A stretch of 64,000 bases of DNA from Polaromonas jejuensis NBRC 106434 (GCF_001598235.1 NZ_BCYO01000005.1:186001-250000), one strand, 5' to 3'; positions 47,258-56,109 are shown, numbered from the stretch's first letter. Notes: generated by a model from the sequence alone, not told the origin. Numbers and translations are program-made.

Positions 47258-48550
47258 ATGACGAAGCAGTTTTACGAATTCAAACCCTATAACATCGGCC
47301 GCTGGCTGGTCTGGTCGCTCTACGCGCTGCTGCTCATCGTGGCACCGCTGCTGTTCAAGAGCAGCCTGGCGCTCACCATGCTGTCGCAGGCCGGCTACCT
47401 TGTCATCATTTGCCTGAGCTACAACATCCTGCTGGGGCAGGGCGGCATGCTGAGTTTTGGCCATGCGGTTTACGCCGGGCTGGGCTCCTTCCTGGCCGTT
47501 CATGCCATGAACCTGGCCGCTAAGGGCGCGTTTTATATTCCCTTGCCGCTGATTCCCCTGGTTGGCGGCCTGGCGGGACTTTTTTTTGCTGTCCTGCTGG
47601 GCTATGTCACCACCAAGAAGGCCGGCACGACCTTCGGCATGATTACCCTGGGCGTGGGCGAGCTGGTATTTGCCATGTCGCTCATGTTCCCGGAGTTTTT
47701 TGGCGGCGAGGGCGGCATCACCACCAATCGGGCCTACGGCAAGCCGGTCTGGGGCATCAACTTCGGGCCGCAGATTCAGGTGTACTACCTGATTGCCGCC
47801 TATTGCTTCATCTGCACCGCAGCCATGTTTGCCTTTACCCGTACCCCCCTGGGCCGCATTTTGAACGCCGTGCGCGACAACCCGGAGCGGGTGGAATTCA
47901 TTGGCTACAACACCCAGCGCGTGCGCTACTACGCCTTCATCATTGCCGGCTTTTTTGCCGGTATCGGCGGTGGCCTGGCGGCCATCAACTCCGAAATCGT
48001 CACGGCCGAAGTCGTCAGCGGCGTGCGCTCCGGCAGTTTGCTGCTGTTCACCTTTCTGGGCGGAGCGACCTTCTTCTTTGGCCCCATCATCGGCGCCGGT
48101 CTGCTGGTTCTGGCCTTGATACTGCTGTCGGAACTGACCATGGCCTGGCTGCTGTACGTCGGCCTGATCTTCCTGTTCATGGTGATGTATGCGCCTGGCG
48201 GCATTGCCAGCCTGATCATGATGAATCTGCGCGTGGCCTCCTTTGGCAAGTTGAAGGCCCTGTGGGTGGGCTATCTGGCCCTGGCGGCCACCGCGCTGGT
48301 GGCCTTGAGCGGTGCCGCCGCCATGGTGGAGATGGTGTACCACCTGCAACTCAATGCGGCGCTGGGCCCCGAGCTGGGTTTCATGGGCGTCAGGCTCAAT
48401 GCCCTGAACTTTAACAGCTGGTTTGGCGCCGGCCTGGTATTGCTCACCGGGCTGGGCCTGTTTGAGCTCACGCGCCGGCAATTTTTGGCGCAATGGAGCG
48501 CGGTGCAGGGTGAAATTGAAACGGAAATCAAGCGTAGGGAGCTGCTATGA
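47258..48550 (+). CDS. livM: Liv-type ABC transporter permease LivM with C-terminal extension
   Basis: A 430-residue membrane protein. The standard LivM core (about 1-325) includes C-L-S-Y-N-I-L-L-G-Q-G-G-M-L-S-F-G-H-A and the A-F-T-R-T-P-L-G-R loop. About 100 extra residues follow with two more hydrophobic stretches (A-L-A-A-T-A-L-V-A-L and F-G-A-G-L-V-L-L-T-G-L-G-L-F) and a charged tail ending R-R-E-L-L. The stop overlaps livG as ATGA. The extra segment is of unknown function. Confidence 0.92.
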   Translation: MTKQFYEFKPYNIGRWLVWSLYALLLIVAPLLFKSSLALTMLSQAGYLVIICLSYNILLGQGGMLSFGHAVYAGLGSFLAVHAMNLAAKGAFYIPLPLIPLVGGLAGLFFAVLLGYVTTKKAGTTFGMITLGVGELVFAMSLMFPEFFGGEGGITTNRAYGKPVWGINFGPQIQVYYLIAAYCFICTAAMFAFTRTPLGRILNAVRDNPERVEFIGYNTQRVRYYAFIIAGFFAGIGGGLAAINSEIVTAEVVSGVRSGSLLLFTFLGGATFFFGPIIGAGLLVLALILLSELTMAWLLYVGLIFLFMVMYAPGGIASLIMMNLRVASFGKLKALWVGYLALAATALVALSGAAAMVEMVYHLQLNAALGPELGFMGVRLNALNFNSWFGAGLVLLTGLGLFELTRRQFLAQWSAVQGEIETEIKRRELL

Positions 48551-49404
48551 ACTTGAGCGCAGCGATGGGCCGCCCCGAGCCAGCGAACGCCCCCTCGGGG
48601 GGCAGCGTAGTACACGAAGTGACAAGCGTGGGGGCTAAATACTCACTTGAACTCAAGGATATCCGGAAAAGCTTTGGCAAGACCGAGATCATTCGCGGCG
48701 CCAACCTGGCCGTGCGCGCCGGGGAGCGCGTGGCCATCATTGGACCGAACGGCGCCGGCAAGTCCACGCTGTTCAACCTGATCAGCGGCCGCTTTGAGCC
48801 CAGCAGCGGCGACGTGCTGCTCAATGGCCAGCGCATCAACGGCAAAAAGCCGTTTGAAATCAACCGGCTGGGTTTGTCGCGCAGCTTCCAGATCACCAAC
48901 ATCTTTCCCAAGCTCAGCGTGTTTGAAAACCTGCGCTGCGGGGTGCTCTGGAGCCTGGGCTACAAGTACACCTTCTTCAGGTTTCTGGCCGACCTCGATG
49001 ACGCCAACGCGCGGGCTGAAGCGTTGATGGCCATGATCAAGCTCGACAAAAAGCGCGACGTGCTTGCGATCAACCTGACCTATGCGGAGCAGCGCGCCCT
49101 GGAGATCGGCATCACCATTGCCGGTGGCGCCAGCGTGATCCTGCTGGACGAACCCACGGCCGGCATGAGCCGCTCGGAAACCAGCCGTTTCATCAGCCTG
49201 ATCAAGGAAGTCACCGTGGGCAAGACCTTGCTGACCGTAGAACATGACATGGGCGTGGTGTTCGGCCTGGCCGACAAGATCGCGGTGGTGGTTTACGGCG
49301 AAATCATTGCTTACGACAGCCCCGAAGCCGTGCGCGCGGACCAGCGGGTTCAGGAGGCTTACTTGGGGTCGTCTGTTGCGGACCAGCAGGCAGGAGGGCA
49401 CTGA
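48547..49404 (+). CDS. livG: Liv-type ABC transporter ATPase LivG, with repeat-encoded N-terminus
   Basis: A 285-residue ATPase. Walker A G-P-N-G-A-G-K-S-T (67-75) and Walker B V-I-L-L-D-E (197-202) are consensus. The signature is L-T-Y-A-E-Q (177-182), where the second Gly of the usual motif is Ala. The first ~30 residues are largely a family B repeat (48567-48635); the conserved protein starts only at about Y32-S-L-E-L-K-D-I-R. It overlaps livM by four bases and partners LivF. Confidence 0.92.
   Translation: MNLSAAMGRPEPANAPSGGSVVHEVTSVGAKYSLELKDIRKSFGKTEIIRGANLAVRAGERVAIIGPNGAGKSTLFNLISGRFEPSSGDVLLNGQRINGKKPFEINRLGLSRSFQITNIFPKLSVFENLRCGVLWSLGYKYTFFRFLADLDDANARAEALMAMIKLDKKRDVLAINLTYAEQRALEIGITIAGGASVILLDEPTAGMSRSETSRFISLIKEVTVGKTLLTVEHDMGVVFGLADKIAVVVYGEIIAYDSPEAVRADQRVQEAYLGSSVADQQAGGH
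48567..48635. repeat. Family B repeat at the 5' end of livG
   Basis: GGGCCGCCCC, CCCCCTCGGGGGG, GCAGCGTAGTACACGAAGTG and AAGCGTGGGGGCT, in the order of the ligA and intergenic copies. It lies 20 bases after the ATG and is read in frame as about 24 N-terminal residues of LivG. Confidence 0.85.
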
Positions 49405-49406
49405 AT

Positions 49407-50102
49407 ATGCTTCAGGTGAAAAACCTCCACGCCTTCTACGGCAAGAGCCACGTGCTGCATGGCGTCTCGTTTGATGTGCACGCGGGCCAAATTGTGGCCT
49501 TGCTGGGCCGCAACGGTTCGGGTCGCTCCACCACCGCCAAGGCCATCATGGGCCTGGTCGATTGCCAGGGTTCCATCAGCTGGAAAGATACGGAGGTCGT
49601 GGGCAAGAAGGCCTACCAGATCGCCCACTTGGGGCTTGGCTACGTGCCCGAGAACCGCGATATTTTCCCCAAGCTGACCGTGCATCAGAACCTGCTGCTC
49701 GGCCAGAAGGGCTCGGGCAAAGGTTCACGCTGGTCCTTCAAGGACATGTACAACATGTTTCCCCGGCTGCTGGAGCGCCAGCACACCGAAGCCGGGGTGT
49801 TATCGGGTGGTGAGCAGCAGATGCTTACCTTGTGCCGCACCCTCATGGGCGACCCGGACCTCATCATCATTGACGAACCCACCGAAGGCCTGGCCCCCAA
49901 GATCGTGGAACTGGTGGGGCAATACCTGCAGACACTCAAAGCCAGGGGCATCTCGGTGCTGCTGATTGAGCAGAAACTGACCATTGCGATGGCCATTTCC
50001 GACCGGGCGCTGGTGATGGGGCACGGCAGCATTGTGTTTGACGGCACGCCCGACAGCCTGCGGGCCGACGCCTACACGCGGAAAGAGTGGCTCGAAGTGT
50101 AA
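49407..50102 (+). CDS. livF: Liv-type ABC transporter ATPase LivF with Arg in Walker A
   Basis: A 231-residue ATPase. Walker A reads G-R-N-G-S-G-R-S-T-T, with Arg40 in place of the invariant Lys. Signature L-S-G-G-E-Q (132-137) and Walker B L-I-I-I-D-E are consensus. In the LivG-LivF dimer, the altered Walker A faces the altered LivG signature. It begins two bases after livG. Last gene of the transporter unit; a promoter region follows. Confidence 0.93.
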   Translation: MLQVKNLHAFYGKSHVLHGVSFDVHAGQIVALLGRNGSGRSTTAKAIMGLVDCQGSISWKDTEVVGKKAYQIAHLGLGYVPENRDIFPKLTVHQNLLLGQKGSGKGSRWSFKDMYNMFPRLLERQHTEAGVLSGGEQQMLTLCRTLMGDPDLIIIDEPTEGLAPKIVELVGQYLQTLKARGISVLLIEQKLTIAMAISDRALVMGHGSIVFDGTPDSLRADAYTRKEWLEV

Positions 50103-50161
50103 AAGGCGCCGAGGCTTGTCACCGCTGGGACAAGTATGGGCGAATCGGGGCCGCGAGGCAC

Positions 50162-50189
50162 TTGTGCTGGCGCGACGCCCCCCTACAAT
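50162..50189 (+). promoter_or_regulatory. Candidate sigma-70 promoter of the beta-oxidation genes
   Basis: TTGTGC at 50162-50167, 16-base spacer, TACAAT at 50184-50189; about 110 bases before the start of the FadJ-type gene. Confidence 0.5.
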
Positions 50190-50195
50190 GAGAAA

Positions 50196-50209
50196 AGAAC
50201 GGTCGTACT
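50196..50209. promoter_or_regulatory. Candidate repressor operator at the beta-oxidation promoter
   Basis: AGAACG-GT-CGTACT, five of six arm positions matching, six bases after the -10, so it would cover the transcription start. The size and spacing suit a TetR-type fatty-acid repressor. Regulator unknown. Confidence 0.4.
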
Positions 50210-50300
50210 ATTTATCCGGTAACGGCAAGCCCGTGCACCCGGGGCCGAGGCAACTGAAACGTCAAAAACTGAAATTCAATTCAAGGAAAGAGACACCTCA

Positions 50301-52409
50301 ATGACTACCCTCTACGAAGTTCACGGCACGGTGGCGCTCATCACCCTGAGCAACCCGCCCGTCAATGGCCTCGGCCATGCCACCCGTTCAAGCATCACCG
50401 ACAACCTGCAAAAGGCCAATGCCGACGCTACGGTCAAATCCATCGTGATCACCGGCGCCGGCAAGGCTTTTTCAGGCGGCGCCGACATCAAGGAATTTGG
50501 CACGCCCAAGGCGCTGTCCGAGCCCAACCTGCATAGCGTCATCCTGGCGATTGAAAACTCATCCAAACCCGTGGTGGCCGCCATTCACTCGGTCTGCATG
50601 GGCGGCGGGCTGGAGCTGGCACTGGGTTGCCACTACCGCATTGCGGCGCCCGGCTGCAGTGTGGCGCTGCCCGAGGTCAAGCTGGGCCTGCTGCCTGGCG
50701 CGGGCGGTACCCAGCGTCTGCCGCGCGTGCTCGGTGTCGAGCCGGCCCTGAACATGATCGTGAGCGGCGAGCCCGTCAAGAGCGAGCTGCTGGCCCAGAT
50801 TCCCGGCCAGAAGCTGTTCGACAAAATGGCCCAGTCGCCCGAATCGCTGGCCGAAGAGGCGCTGGCCTTTGCCCAGTCGATTGCCGACACGCGTCCCTTG
50901 CCGCTGGTGCGCGACCTGCCTTGCAAACATCCCAACGGCGATGCCTACTTCCAGTTTGCCCGCAACATGGTCAAGGGCATGTCCAAAGACTTCCCGGCAC
51001 CGCTCAAATGCGTGGATGCCGTCGAAGCCGCGACCAAGCGCAAATTTGAAGATGGCTTGCTGTTTGAACGCGAGATCTTCATCAACCTGATGTGGACGCC
51101 TGAAAGCCGCGCGCTGCGCCATATTTTCATGGCCGAACGCGCCGCCTCCAAGATTCCCGATGTGCCTGAAGACACGCCAAAACGCGAGATCAAGTCTATC
51201 GCCGTGATTGGCGCAGGCACCATGGGCGGCGGCATCTCCATGAACTTCCTCAACGCCGGCATCCCGGTCAAGATGCTGGAGATGAAGCAGGAAGCGCTGG
51301 ACCGCGGCATTGCCACCATCCGTAAAAACTACGAGGCGCAGGTCAAGAAGGGTAAGCTGAAACAGGACAAGTACGAGCAGCGCATGAGCCTGCTCAGCAC
51401 CACGCTGAGCTACGACGACCTGAAAGACGCCGACATGGTGATAGAGGCCGTGTTCGAGGAAATGGGCGTCAAGGAAAAGGTTTTCAAGGAACTGGACCGC
51501 GTCATGAAGCCCGGTGCCATCCTGGCCTCCAACACCTCCACGCTGGACATGAACAAGATCGCCGGCTTCACCCAGCGCCCGCAGGACGTGATCGGCACCC
51601 ACTTCTTCAGCCCGGCCAACGTCATGAAGCTGCTGGAAGTGGTGCGCGCCGAGAAAACCGCCAAGGATGTGCTGGCCACCGTGATGGCGCTCGGCAAAAA
51701 GATCCGCAAGACCTCCGTGGTGTCTGGCGTGTGCGACGGCTTCATCGGCAACCGCATGATCGAGCAGTACAGCCGCCAGGCCGGTTTCCTGCTGGAAGAG
51801 GGCGCCACGCCTGAGCAGGTCGACAAGGCCGTCGAGAAGTTCGGCTTTGCCATGGGCCCGTTCCGCATGGGCGACCTGGCCGGCAACGACATTGGCTGGG
51901 CCATCCGCAAGCGCCGCTACCAGGAAAAACCGGGCATGAAATACAGCAAGACGGCTGACCTGCTCTGTGAAATGGGCCGCTTTGGCCAGAAAACCGGCGC
52001 GGGCTGGTACGACTATGTGCCGGGCAAGCGCGACGCCATCCCTTCCCAGGTGGTGGTGGACATGATTGAAAAACACCGCAAGGACATCGGGGTGGCGCCG
52101 CGCAAGATTTCCGACGAAGAAATCGTCCAGCGCCTGGTGTATTCGCTGGTCAATGAAGCCGCGCATATTCTGGAAGAAGGCATTGCCTCCAAGGCCAGCG
52201 ACATCGACATGGTTTACCTGACGGGCTACGGCTTTCCCATCCACCGTGGCGGCCCCATGCTGTACGCCGACCAGGTCGGCCTCTTCAACGTGGTGCAGAG
52301 CATGAACCGCTTTGCACAGAATCCGCTGGACGACGCCAGCTTCTGGAAGCCCGCGCCGCTGCTGGCCAGGCTCGCCGCCGAAGGAAAAACCTTCAACCTG
52401 TCCACTTAA
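50301..52409 (+). CDS. 3-hydroxyacyl-CoA dehydrogenase/enoyl-CoA hydratase (FadJ/FadB-type)
   Basis: A 702-residue bifunctional beta-oxidation enzyme. The N-terminal crotonase domain (about 1-190) has the oxyanion-hole segment F-S-G-G-A-D-I-K-E-F and the catalytic region E-V-K-L-G-L-L-P-G-A-G-G-T-Q-R. The dehydrogenase half has NAD motif G-A-G-T-M-G-G-G at about 304-311 and H-F-F-S-P-A-N-V-M-K. No epimerase-specific extension is evident. It opens the unit with thiolase and acyl-CoA dehydrogenase and lies under a promoter with an operator-like palindrome. Confidence 0.94.
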   Translation: MTTLYEVHGTVALITLSNPPVNGLGHATRSSITDNLQKANADATVKSIVITGAGKAFSGGADIKEFGTPKALSEPNLHSVILAIENSSKPVVAAIHSVCMGGGLELALGCHYRIAAPGCSVALPEVKLGLLPGAGGTQRLPRVLGVEPALNMIVSGEPVKSELLAQIPGQKLFDKMAQSPESLAEEALAFAQSIADTRPLPLVRDLPCKHPNGDAYFQFARNMVKGMSKDFPAPLKCVDAVEAATKRKFEDGLLFEREIFINLMWTPESRALRHIFMAERAASKIPDVPEDTPKREIKSIAVIGAGTMGGGISMNFLNAGIPVKMLEMKQEALDRGIATIRKNYEAQVKKGKLKQDKYEQRMSLLSTTLSYDDLKDADMVIEAVFEEMGVKEKVFKELDRVMKPGAILASNTSTLDMNKIAGFTQRPQDVIGTHFFSPANVMKLLEVVRAEKTAKDVLATVMALGKKIRKTSVVSGVCDGFIGNRMIEQYSRQAGFLLEEGATPEQVDKAVEKFGFAMGPFRMGDLAGNDIGWAIRKRRYQEKPGMKYSKTADLLCEMGRFGQKTGAGWYDYVPGKRDAIPSQVVVDMIEKHRKDIGVAPRKISDEEIVQRLVYSLVNEAAHILEEGIASKASDIDMVYLTGYGFPIHRGGPMLYADQVGLFNVVQSMNRFAQNPLDDASFWKPAPLLARLAAEGKTFNLST

Positions 52410-52443
52410 ACGTCACTGATCGTTACTGATTCCGGAGATTTCC

Positions 52444-53619
52444 ATGTCCTCAGCTGTAATTGTTTCCACCGCCCGCACCCCCCTGGCCAAAAGCTGGAAG
52501 GGTTCCTTCAACATGACGCACGGCGCCACCCTGGGGGGCCATGCCGTCGAGCACGCCCTGAAGCGCGCCGGCATTGAAGCCGCCGAAGTCGATGACGTGA
52601 TCATGGGCTGCGCTACACCGGAAGGCGCCACCGGCGCCAACATCGCACGCCAGATCGCGCTGCGCGCCGGCTGCCCGGTCACCGTGTCGGGCATGACCGT
52701 CAACCGTTTTTGCTCCTCCGGCCTGCAGACCATCGCCCTGGCGGCCCAGCGCGTGATTGCCGGCGAGGCCGACATCTACGTGGCCGGCGGCGTGGAAAGC
52801 ATTTCCTGCGTGCAGCAGGAGATGAACACCCACATGCTGCAGGAGAACTGGCTGGCCCAAAACAAGCCCGAGATTTACTGGAACATGCTGCAAACGGCCG
52901 AGCAGGTGGCCAAGCGCTACAACATCTCGCGCGACCGCATGGACGAATACGGCGCGCTCAGCCAGCAAAAGGCCACGGCCGCGCTGGCCGCCGGCCGGTT
53001 TGAGGCCGAGATCGCACCGATCACCGTGACGGCCGGCGTGGTCGACCCGGTGATGGGCCTGATCACGAAGAAGGTCACCGTGAGCAAGGATGAAGGCATT
53101 CGCGAAGGCACGACCAAGGAAGGCATCAGCGGCATCAAGCCCGCCATTCCGGGTGGCGTGATCGCGGCCGGCAATGCCAGCCAGTTCTCCGACGGCGGCG
53201 GCGCCGTGGTGGTCATGGACGAAAAGACCGCCGAACGCAAGGGCCTCAAGCCCCTGGGCCGTTTCCTCGGCTTTGCGGTGGCCGGCTGCGAGCCCGATGA
53301 AATGGGCATTGGCCCAGTCTTCGCCATCCCCAAGGTGCTGGCCAAACTGGGCCTGAAGATCGGCGACATCGACTTGTGGGAACTGAACGAAGCCTTTGCA
53401 GTGCAGGTGCTGTACTGCGCCGACAAGCTGGGCATCCCGATGGACAAGCTCAATGTCAACGGCGGCGCGATTGCGGTGGGCCATCCCTATGGCGTGACCG
53501 GCCAGCGCCTGACGGGCCACGCCCTGATTGAAGGCAAGCGCCGCGGCGCCAAGCGCGTCTGCGTGACCATGTGCATTGGCGGCGGCATGGGCGCTGCGGG
53601 TATTTTCGAAGTCCTTTAA
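52444..53619 (+). CDS. Acetyl-CoA acyltransferase (beta-oxidation thiolase)
   Basis: A 391-residue thiolase. The acylated Cys is in [10 protein letters not shown] (about residue 90), N-E-A-F-A near 319 holds the H/N triad partner, [11 protein letters not shown] the His, and C-I-G-G-G-M-G-A-A the second Cys. It cleaves 3-ketoacyl-CoA. Expected after the FadJ-type gene, 34 bases away; GGAG lies before the ATG. Confidence 0.95.
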   Translation: MSSAVIVSTARTPLAKSWKGSFNMTHGATLGGHAVEHALKRAGIEAAEVDDVIMGCATPEGATGANIARQIALRAGCPVTVSGMTVNRFCSSGLQTIALAAQRVIAGEADIYVAGGVESISCVQQEMNTHMLQENWLAQNKPEIYWNMLQTAEQVAKRYNISRDRMDEYGALSQQKATAALAAGRFEAEIAPITVTAGVVDPVMGLITKKVTVSKDEGIREGTTKEGISGIKPAIPGGVIAAGNASQFSDGGGAVVVMDEKTAERKGLKPLGRFLGFAVAGCEPDEMGIGPVFAIPKVLAKLGLKIGDIDLWELNEAFAVQVLYCADKLGIPMDKLNVNGGAIAVGHPYGVTGQRLTGHALIEGKRRGAKRVCVTMCIGGGMGAAGIFEVL

Positions 53620-53637
53620 AAAGGATTGCCAGCGCCA

Positions 53638-53748
53638 TGAACGAAACCCTGCTCCTTCAGAAAGGGCAGGCGTTTCCTGCCTTGACGCCTTTCAGTGTTC
53701 CGATGGGCGACGAGCCGCATGCGCCAGCGCCGGGGAAGACGTCATGAG
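53638..53748 (+). CDS. Possible 36-residue leader or small ORF coupled to the acyl-CoA dehydrogenase
   Basis: A short open frame (starts MNETLLLQKG, ends A-P-G-K-T-S) fills the gap between thiolase and the dehydrogenase. AAAGGA lies about ten bases upstream, and its TGA overlaps the next ATG as ATGA. No known family. It may be a real small peptide, a translational coupler, or just the leader of the mRNA. Confidence 0.35.
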
Positions 53749-55576
53749 CCTCAGGCCCACCCTCGATTTTCTGCTTTACCAGTGGCTGGGCGCCGAATCG
53801 CTGAACCAGCGTGCGCGCTTTGCCGACCATTCGCGGGAAACGTTTGACGCTGTGCTGGACACCTGCGAGCGCATCGCCCGTGAAAAATACGCGCCTTTCA
53901 ACCGGACCGTCGACACGCAGGAGCCGCATTTCGATGGCGAAAAAGTCATCCTGCCGCAGGCCACGCACGATGCGCAAAAAGCCTATGCGGCATCCGGCAT
54001 GCTCAGCGCCGCGCAGGACTACGAAGTCGGCGGCATGCAGCTGCCTTACACCGTGGAAGCCGCAGCCAACGCCTTTTTTGCGATGGCGTCGGTCAGCATG
54101 GGGTCGGGCCTGCTGACGGTCGGCAATGCCAACTTGCTCATGGTGCACGGCACCGAGGCACAAAAAGACGTCTTCGCCAAGAACGAATTTTCCGGCCGCT
54201 TTTCGGGCACCATGTGCCTTTCGGAGCCGCAGGCCGGCTCCTCGCTCAGCGATGTGGTGACCCGGGCCGTGCCCGACGGTGCCGATTTTGAGGCCGACCC
54301 GCTGGGCCCGCGCTACCGCCTCAAGGGCAACAAGATGTGGATTTCGGCCGGCGAGCACGAGCTGACCGACAACATCATCCACCTGGTGCTGGCCAAGATA
54401 CCCGGTCCCGATGGCAAGCTGATTCCGGGCACGCGCGGCATTTCGCTGTTCATCGTGCCCAAGAAAATGGTGGACACGGAAGGCCGGCTCACCGGCGTTC
54501 GCAACGATGTGGCGCTGGCGGGCCTGAACCACAAGCTGGGCTGGCGCGGCACCACCAATACCTTGCTGAACTTCGGGGAAGGCAAGTACCCGGTAAACGG
54601 CGAGGCCGGCGCTGTGGGTTACCTGGTCGGCAAGCCGCACGAAGGCCTGCGCTGCATGTTCCACATGATGAACGAGGCGCGCATTGGCGTGGGCACGGCG
54701 GCCACCATGCTGGGCATGGCGGGGTATTACGCCAGCCTGGACTATGCGAAGAACCGGCCGCAGGGCCGGCCCATCACCGGCGCCGGCAAAGACGCCTCCG
54801 CGCCGCAAAGCCGCATCATCGAGCACGCCGACGTCAAGCGCATGCTGCTGGCGCAAAAGTCGTACTGCGAAGGCGCGCTGGCGCTCGAACTGTATTGCGC
54901 CCGCCTGGTCGACGAACACCACACCGGCGAAGCCGCCGCCGCCGACGAGGCGCGCCTGCTGCTCGAAGTGCTGACGCCGATTGCCAAGAGCTGGCCCAGC
55001 GAATGGTGCCTGGAGGCCAACTCGCTGGCGATCCAGGTGCATGGCGGCTACGGCTACACCCGCGACTTCCCGGTGGAGCAGTACTGGCGCGACAACCGCC
55101 TGAACATGATTCACGAAGGCACGCACGGCATACAGGCCATGGACCTGCTGGGCCGCAAGGTGCTGATGGAAGGGGGCAGGGGGCTTGAGCTGCTGGCGGC
55201 ACGCATCAACGCCACGATTGATCGCGCCAGCCAGGTGCCCGAGCTGGCGGCCCATGCCAACGCGCTGGGCAAGGCCCTGCAGCATGTGGGCAGCGCCACC
55301 AAGGCCGCCTGGGCCACCGGCCAGCCCGGCGAGGCGCTGGCCAATGCGGTACCCTATATGCAGGCGTTCGGCCATACCGTGCTGGCCTGGATCTGGCTCG
55401 ATGTGGCGCTGGCGGCGCTGCAGGCTGACGCTACAAAATCGATAGCCGCTACCGCAGGGAAACTGGGGGCTGCACGTTATTTTTATCATTACGAATTGCC
55501 CAAAATAGACGCCTGGCTCAAAGTGGTTGAAACGCGTGATCTGACCTGTGCCGATCTCGCCGAGGAATCTTTCTAA
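53744..55576 (+). CDS. Acyl-CoA dehydrogenase (long form, about 610 residues)
   Basis: A 610-residue flavoprotein of beta-oxidation. The FAD/substrate segment C-L-S-E-P-Q-A-G-S-S-L-S-D is at about 160-172, W-I-S-A-G-E-H follows, and the helical C-terminal region contains H-G-G-Y-G-Y-T-R-D-F-P-V-E-Q-Y-W-R-D near 430-450. The frame is open to 53576, inside thiolase, so ATG 53744 is preferred. A short family A-like stretch (55421-55446) lies near the 3' end. The stop overlaps the next ATG (TAATG). Confidence 0.92.
   Translation: MSLRPTLDFLLYQWLGAESLNQRARFADHSRETFDAVLDTCERIAREKYAPFNRTVDTQEPHFDGEKVILPQATHDAQKAYAASGMLSAAQDYEVGGMQLPYTVEAAANAFFAMASVSMGSGLLTVGNANLLMVHGTEAQKDVFAKNEFSGRFSGTMCLSEPQAGSSLSDVVTRAVPDGADFEADPLGPRYRLKGNKMWISAGEHELTDNIIHLVLAKIPGPDGKLIPGTRGISLFIVPKKMVDTEGRLTGVRNDVALAGLNHKLGWRGTTNTLLNFGEGKYPVNGEAGAVGYLVGKPHEGLRCMFHMMNEARIGVGTAATMLGMAGYYASLDYAKNRPQGRPITGAGKDASAPQSRIIEHADVKRMLLAQKSYCEGALALELYCARLVDEHHTGEAAAADEARLLLEVLTPIAKSWPSEWCLEANSLAIQVHGGYGYTRDFPVEQYWRDNRLNMIHEGTHGIQAMDLLGRKVLMEGGRGLELLAARINATIDRASQVPELAAHANALGKALQHVGSATKAAWATGQPGEALANAVPYMQAFGHTVLAWIWLDVALAALQADATKSIAATAGKLGAARYFYHYELPKIDAWLKVVETRDLTCADLAEESF
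55421..55446. repeat. Probable short family A repeat half in the acyl-CoA dehydrogenase gene
   Basis: CAGGCTGACGCTACAAAATC followed by GATAGC resembles the reverse complement of the first half of the family. Read in frame as Q-A-D-A-T-K-S-I-A. May be coincidental. Confidence 0.4.
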
Positions 55577-55806
55577 TGTCTTTTTTCAAACCATCCGCCA
55601 CAACGGCTTCCAGCAAAACGGTGGCACGCCTGCAGGCCCTCATCTGGGTGCTGATTTACGGCGGCCTGCTGACGCTGGTACTCGGCCTGTCGGTAGAGCG
55701 CCTTGACGAGGACACCGGCTGGGCCATGGTGGTGGGCGGCGGAATCGTCGCTGCCGTGGGCTTTTTCCTGATCTACGTGCGCTCCAGGATCAAGGCGGGT
55801 CCATGA
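55576..55806 (+). CDS. Small membrane protein of unknown function
   Basis: A 76-residue protein with two hydrophobic helices (L-I-W-V-L-I-Y-G-G-L-L-T-L-V-L-G and G-G-G-I-V-A-A-V-G-F-F-L-I-Y-V). It overlaps the previous stop by one base and the next start by four, so it is in a tightly coupled run. No function known; likely a conserved small inner-membrane protein. Confidence 0.8.
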   Translation: MSFFKPSATTASSKTVARLQALIWVLIYGGLLTLVLGLSVERLDEDTGWAMVVGGGIVAAVGFFLIYVRSRIKAGP

Positions 55807-56087
55807 TCAAACACATCGTCATGTGGCGGCTCAAGGACGCGGCGGATGCCCCGCACTTCAAGGCCCAGCTGGACAGCTGCCGCGAACTGGTGCCGGGCAT
55901 GCTGGGCTTTGAAGTCGCCATCCGGACAGCCGATCTGGAAGCCAACTGCGATGTTGTGCTTTACTCCGTGTTTCAGGATAGCGCCGCACTGGCGGCCTAC
56001 CAGAACCATCCGCATCACCAGCACATCAGCCGCGGCCTGGGCGCCTTGCGCGAGACCCGCAGTGTGCTGGATTACGAAATTCAATGA
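55803..56087 (+). CDS. Dabb-domain (stress-responsive A/B barrel) protein
   Basis: A 94-residue ferredoxin-like dimeric alpha-beta barrel protein: I-K-H-I-V-M-W-R-L-K starts the first strand and Y-Q-N-H-P-H-H-Q lies in the last helix, both standard for the Dabb family. Biochemical role is not known. It is coupled to the upstream gene as ATGA. Confidence 0.88.
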   Translation: MIKHIVMWRLKDAADAPHFKAQLDSCRELVPGMLGFEVAIRTADLEANCDVVLYSVFQDSAALAAYQNHPHHQHISRGLGALRETRSVLDYEIQ

Positions 56088-56109
56088 CCTCAAAATCAGG
56101 AGACAAACC

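Noticed and set aside
46289-48493. 734-codon minus-strand ORF opposite livH-livM
   Set aside because: Gln/His/Gly-rich mirror of two membrane protein genes; no start signal or domain.
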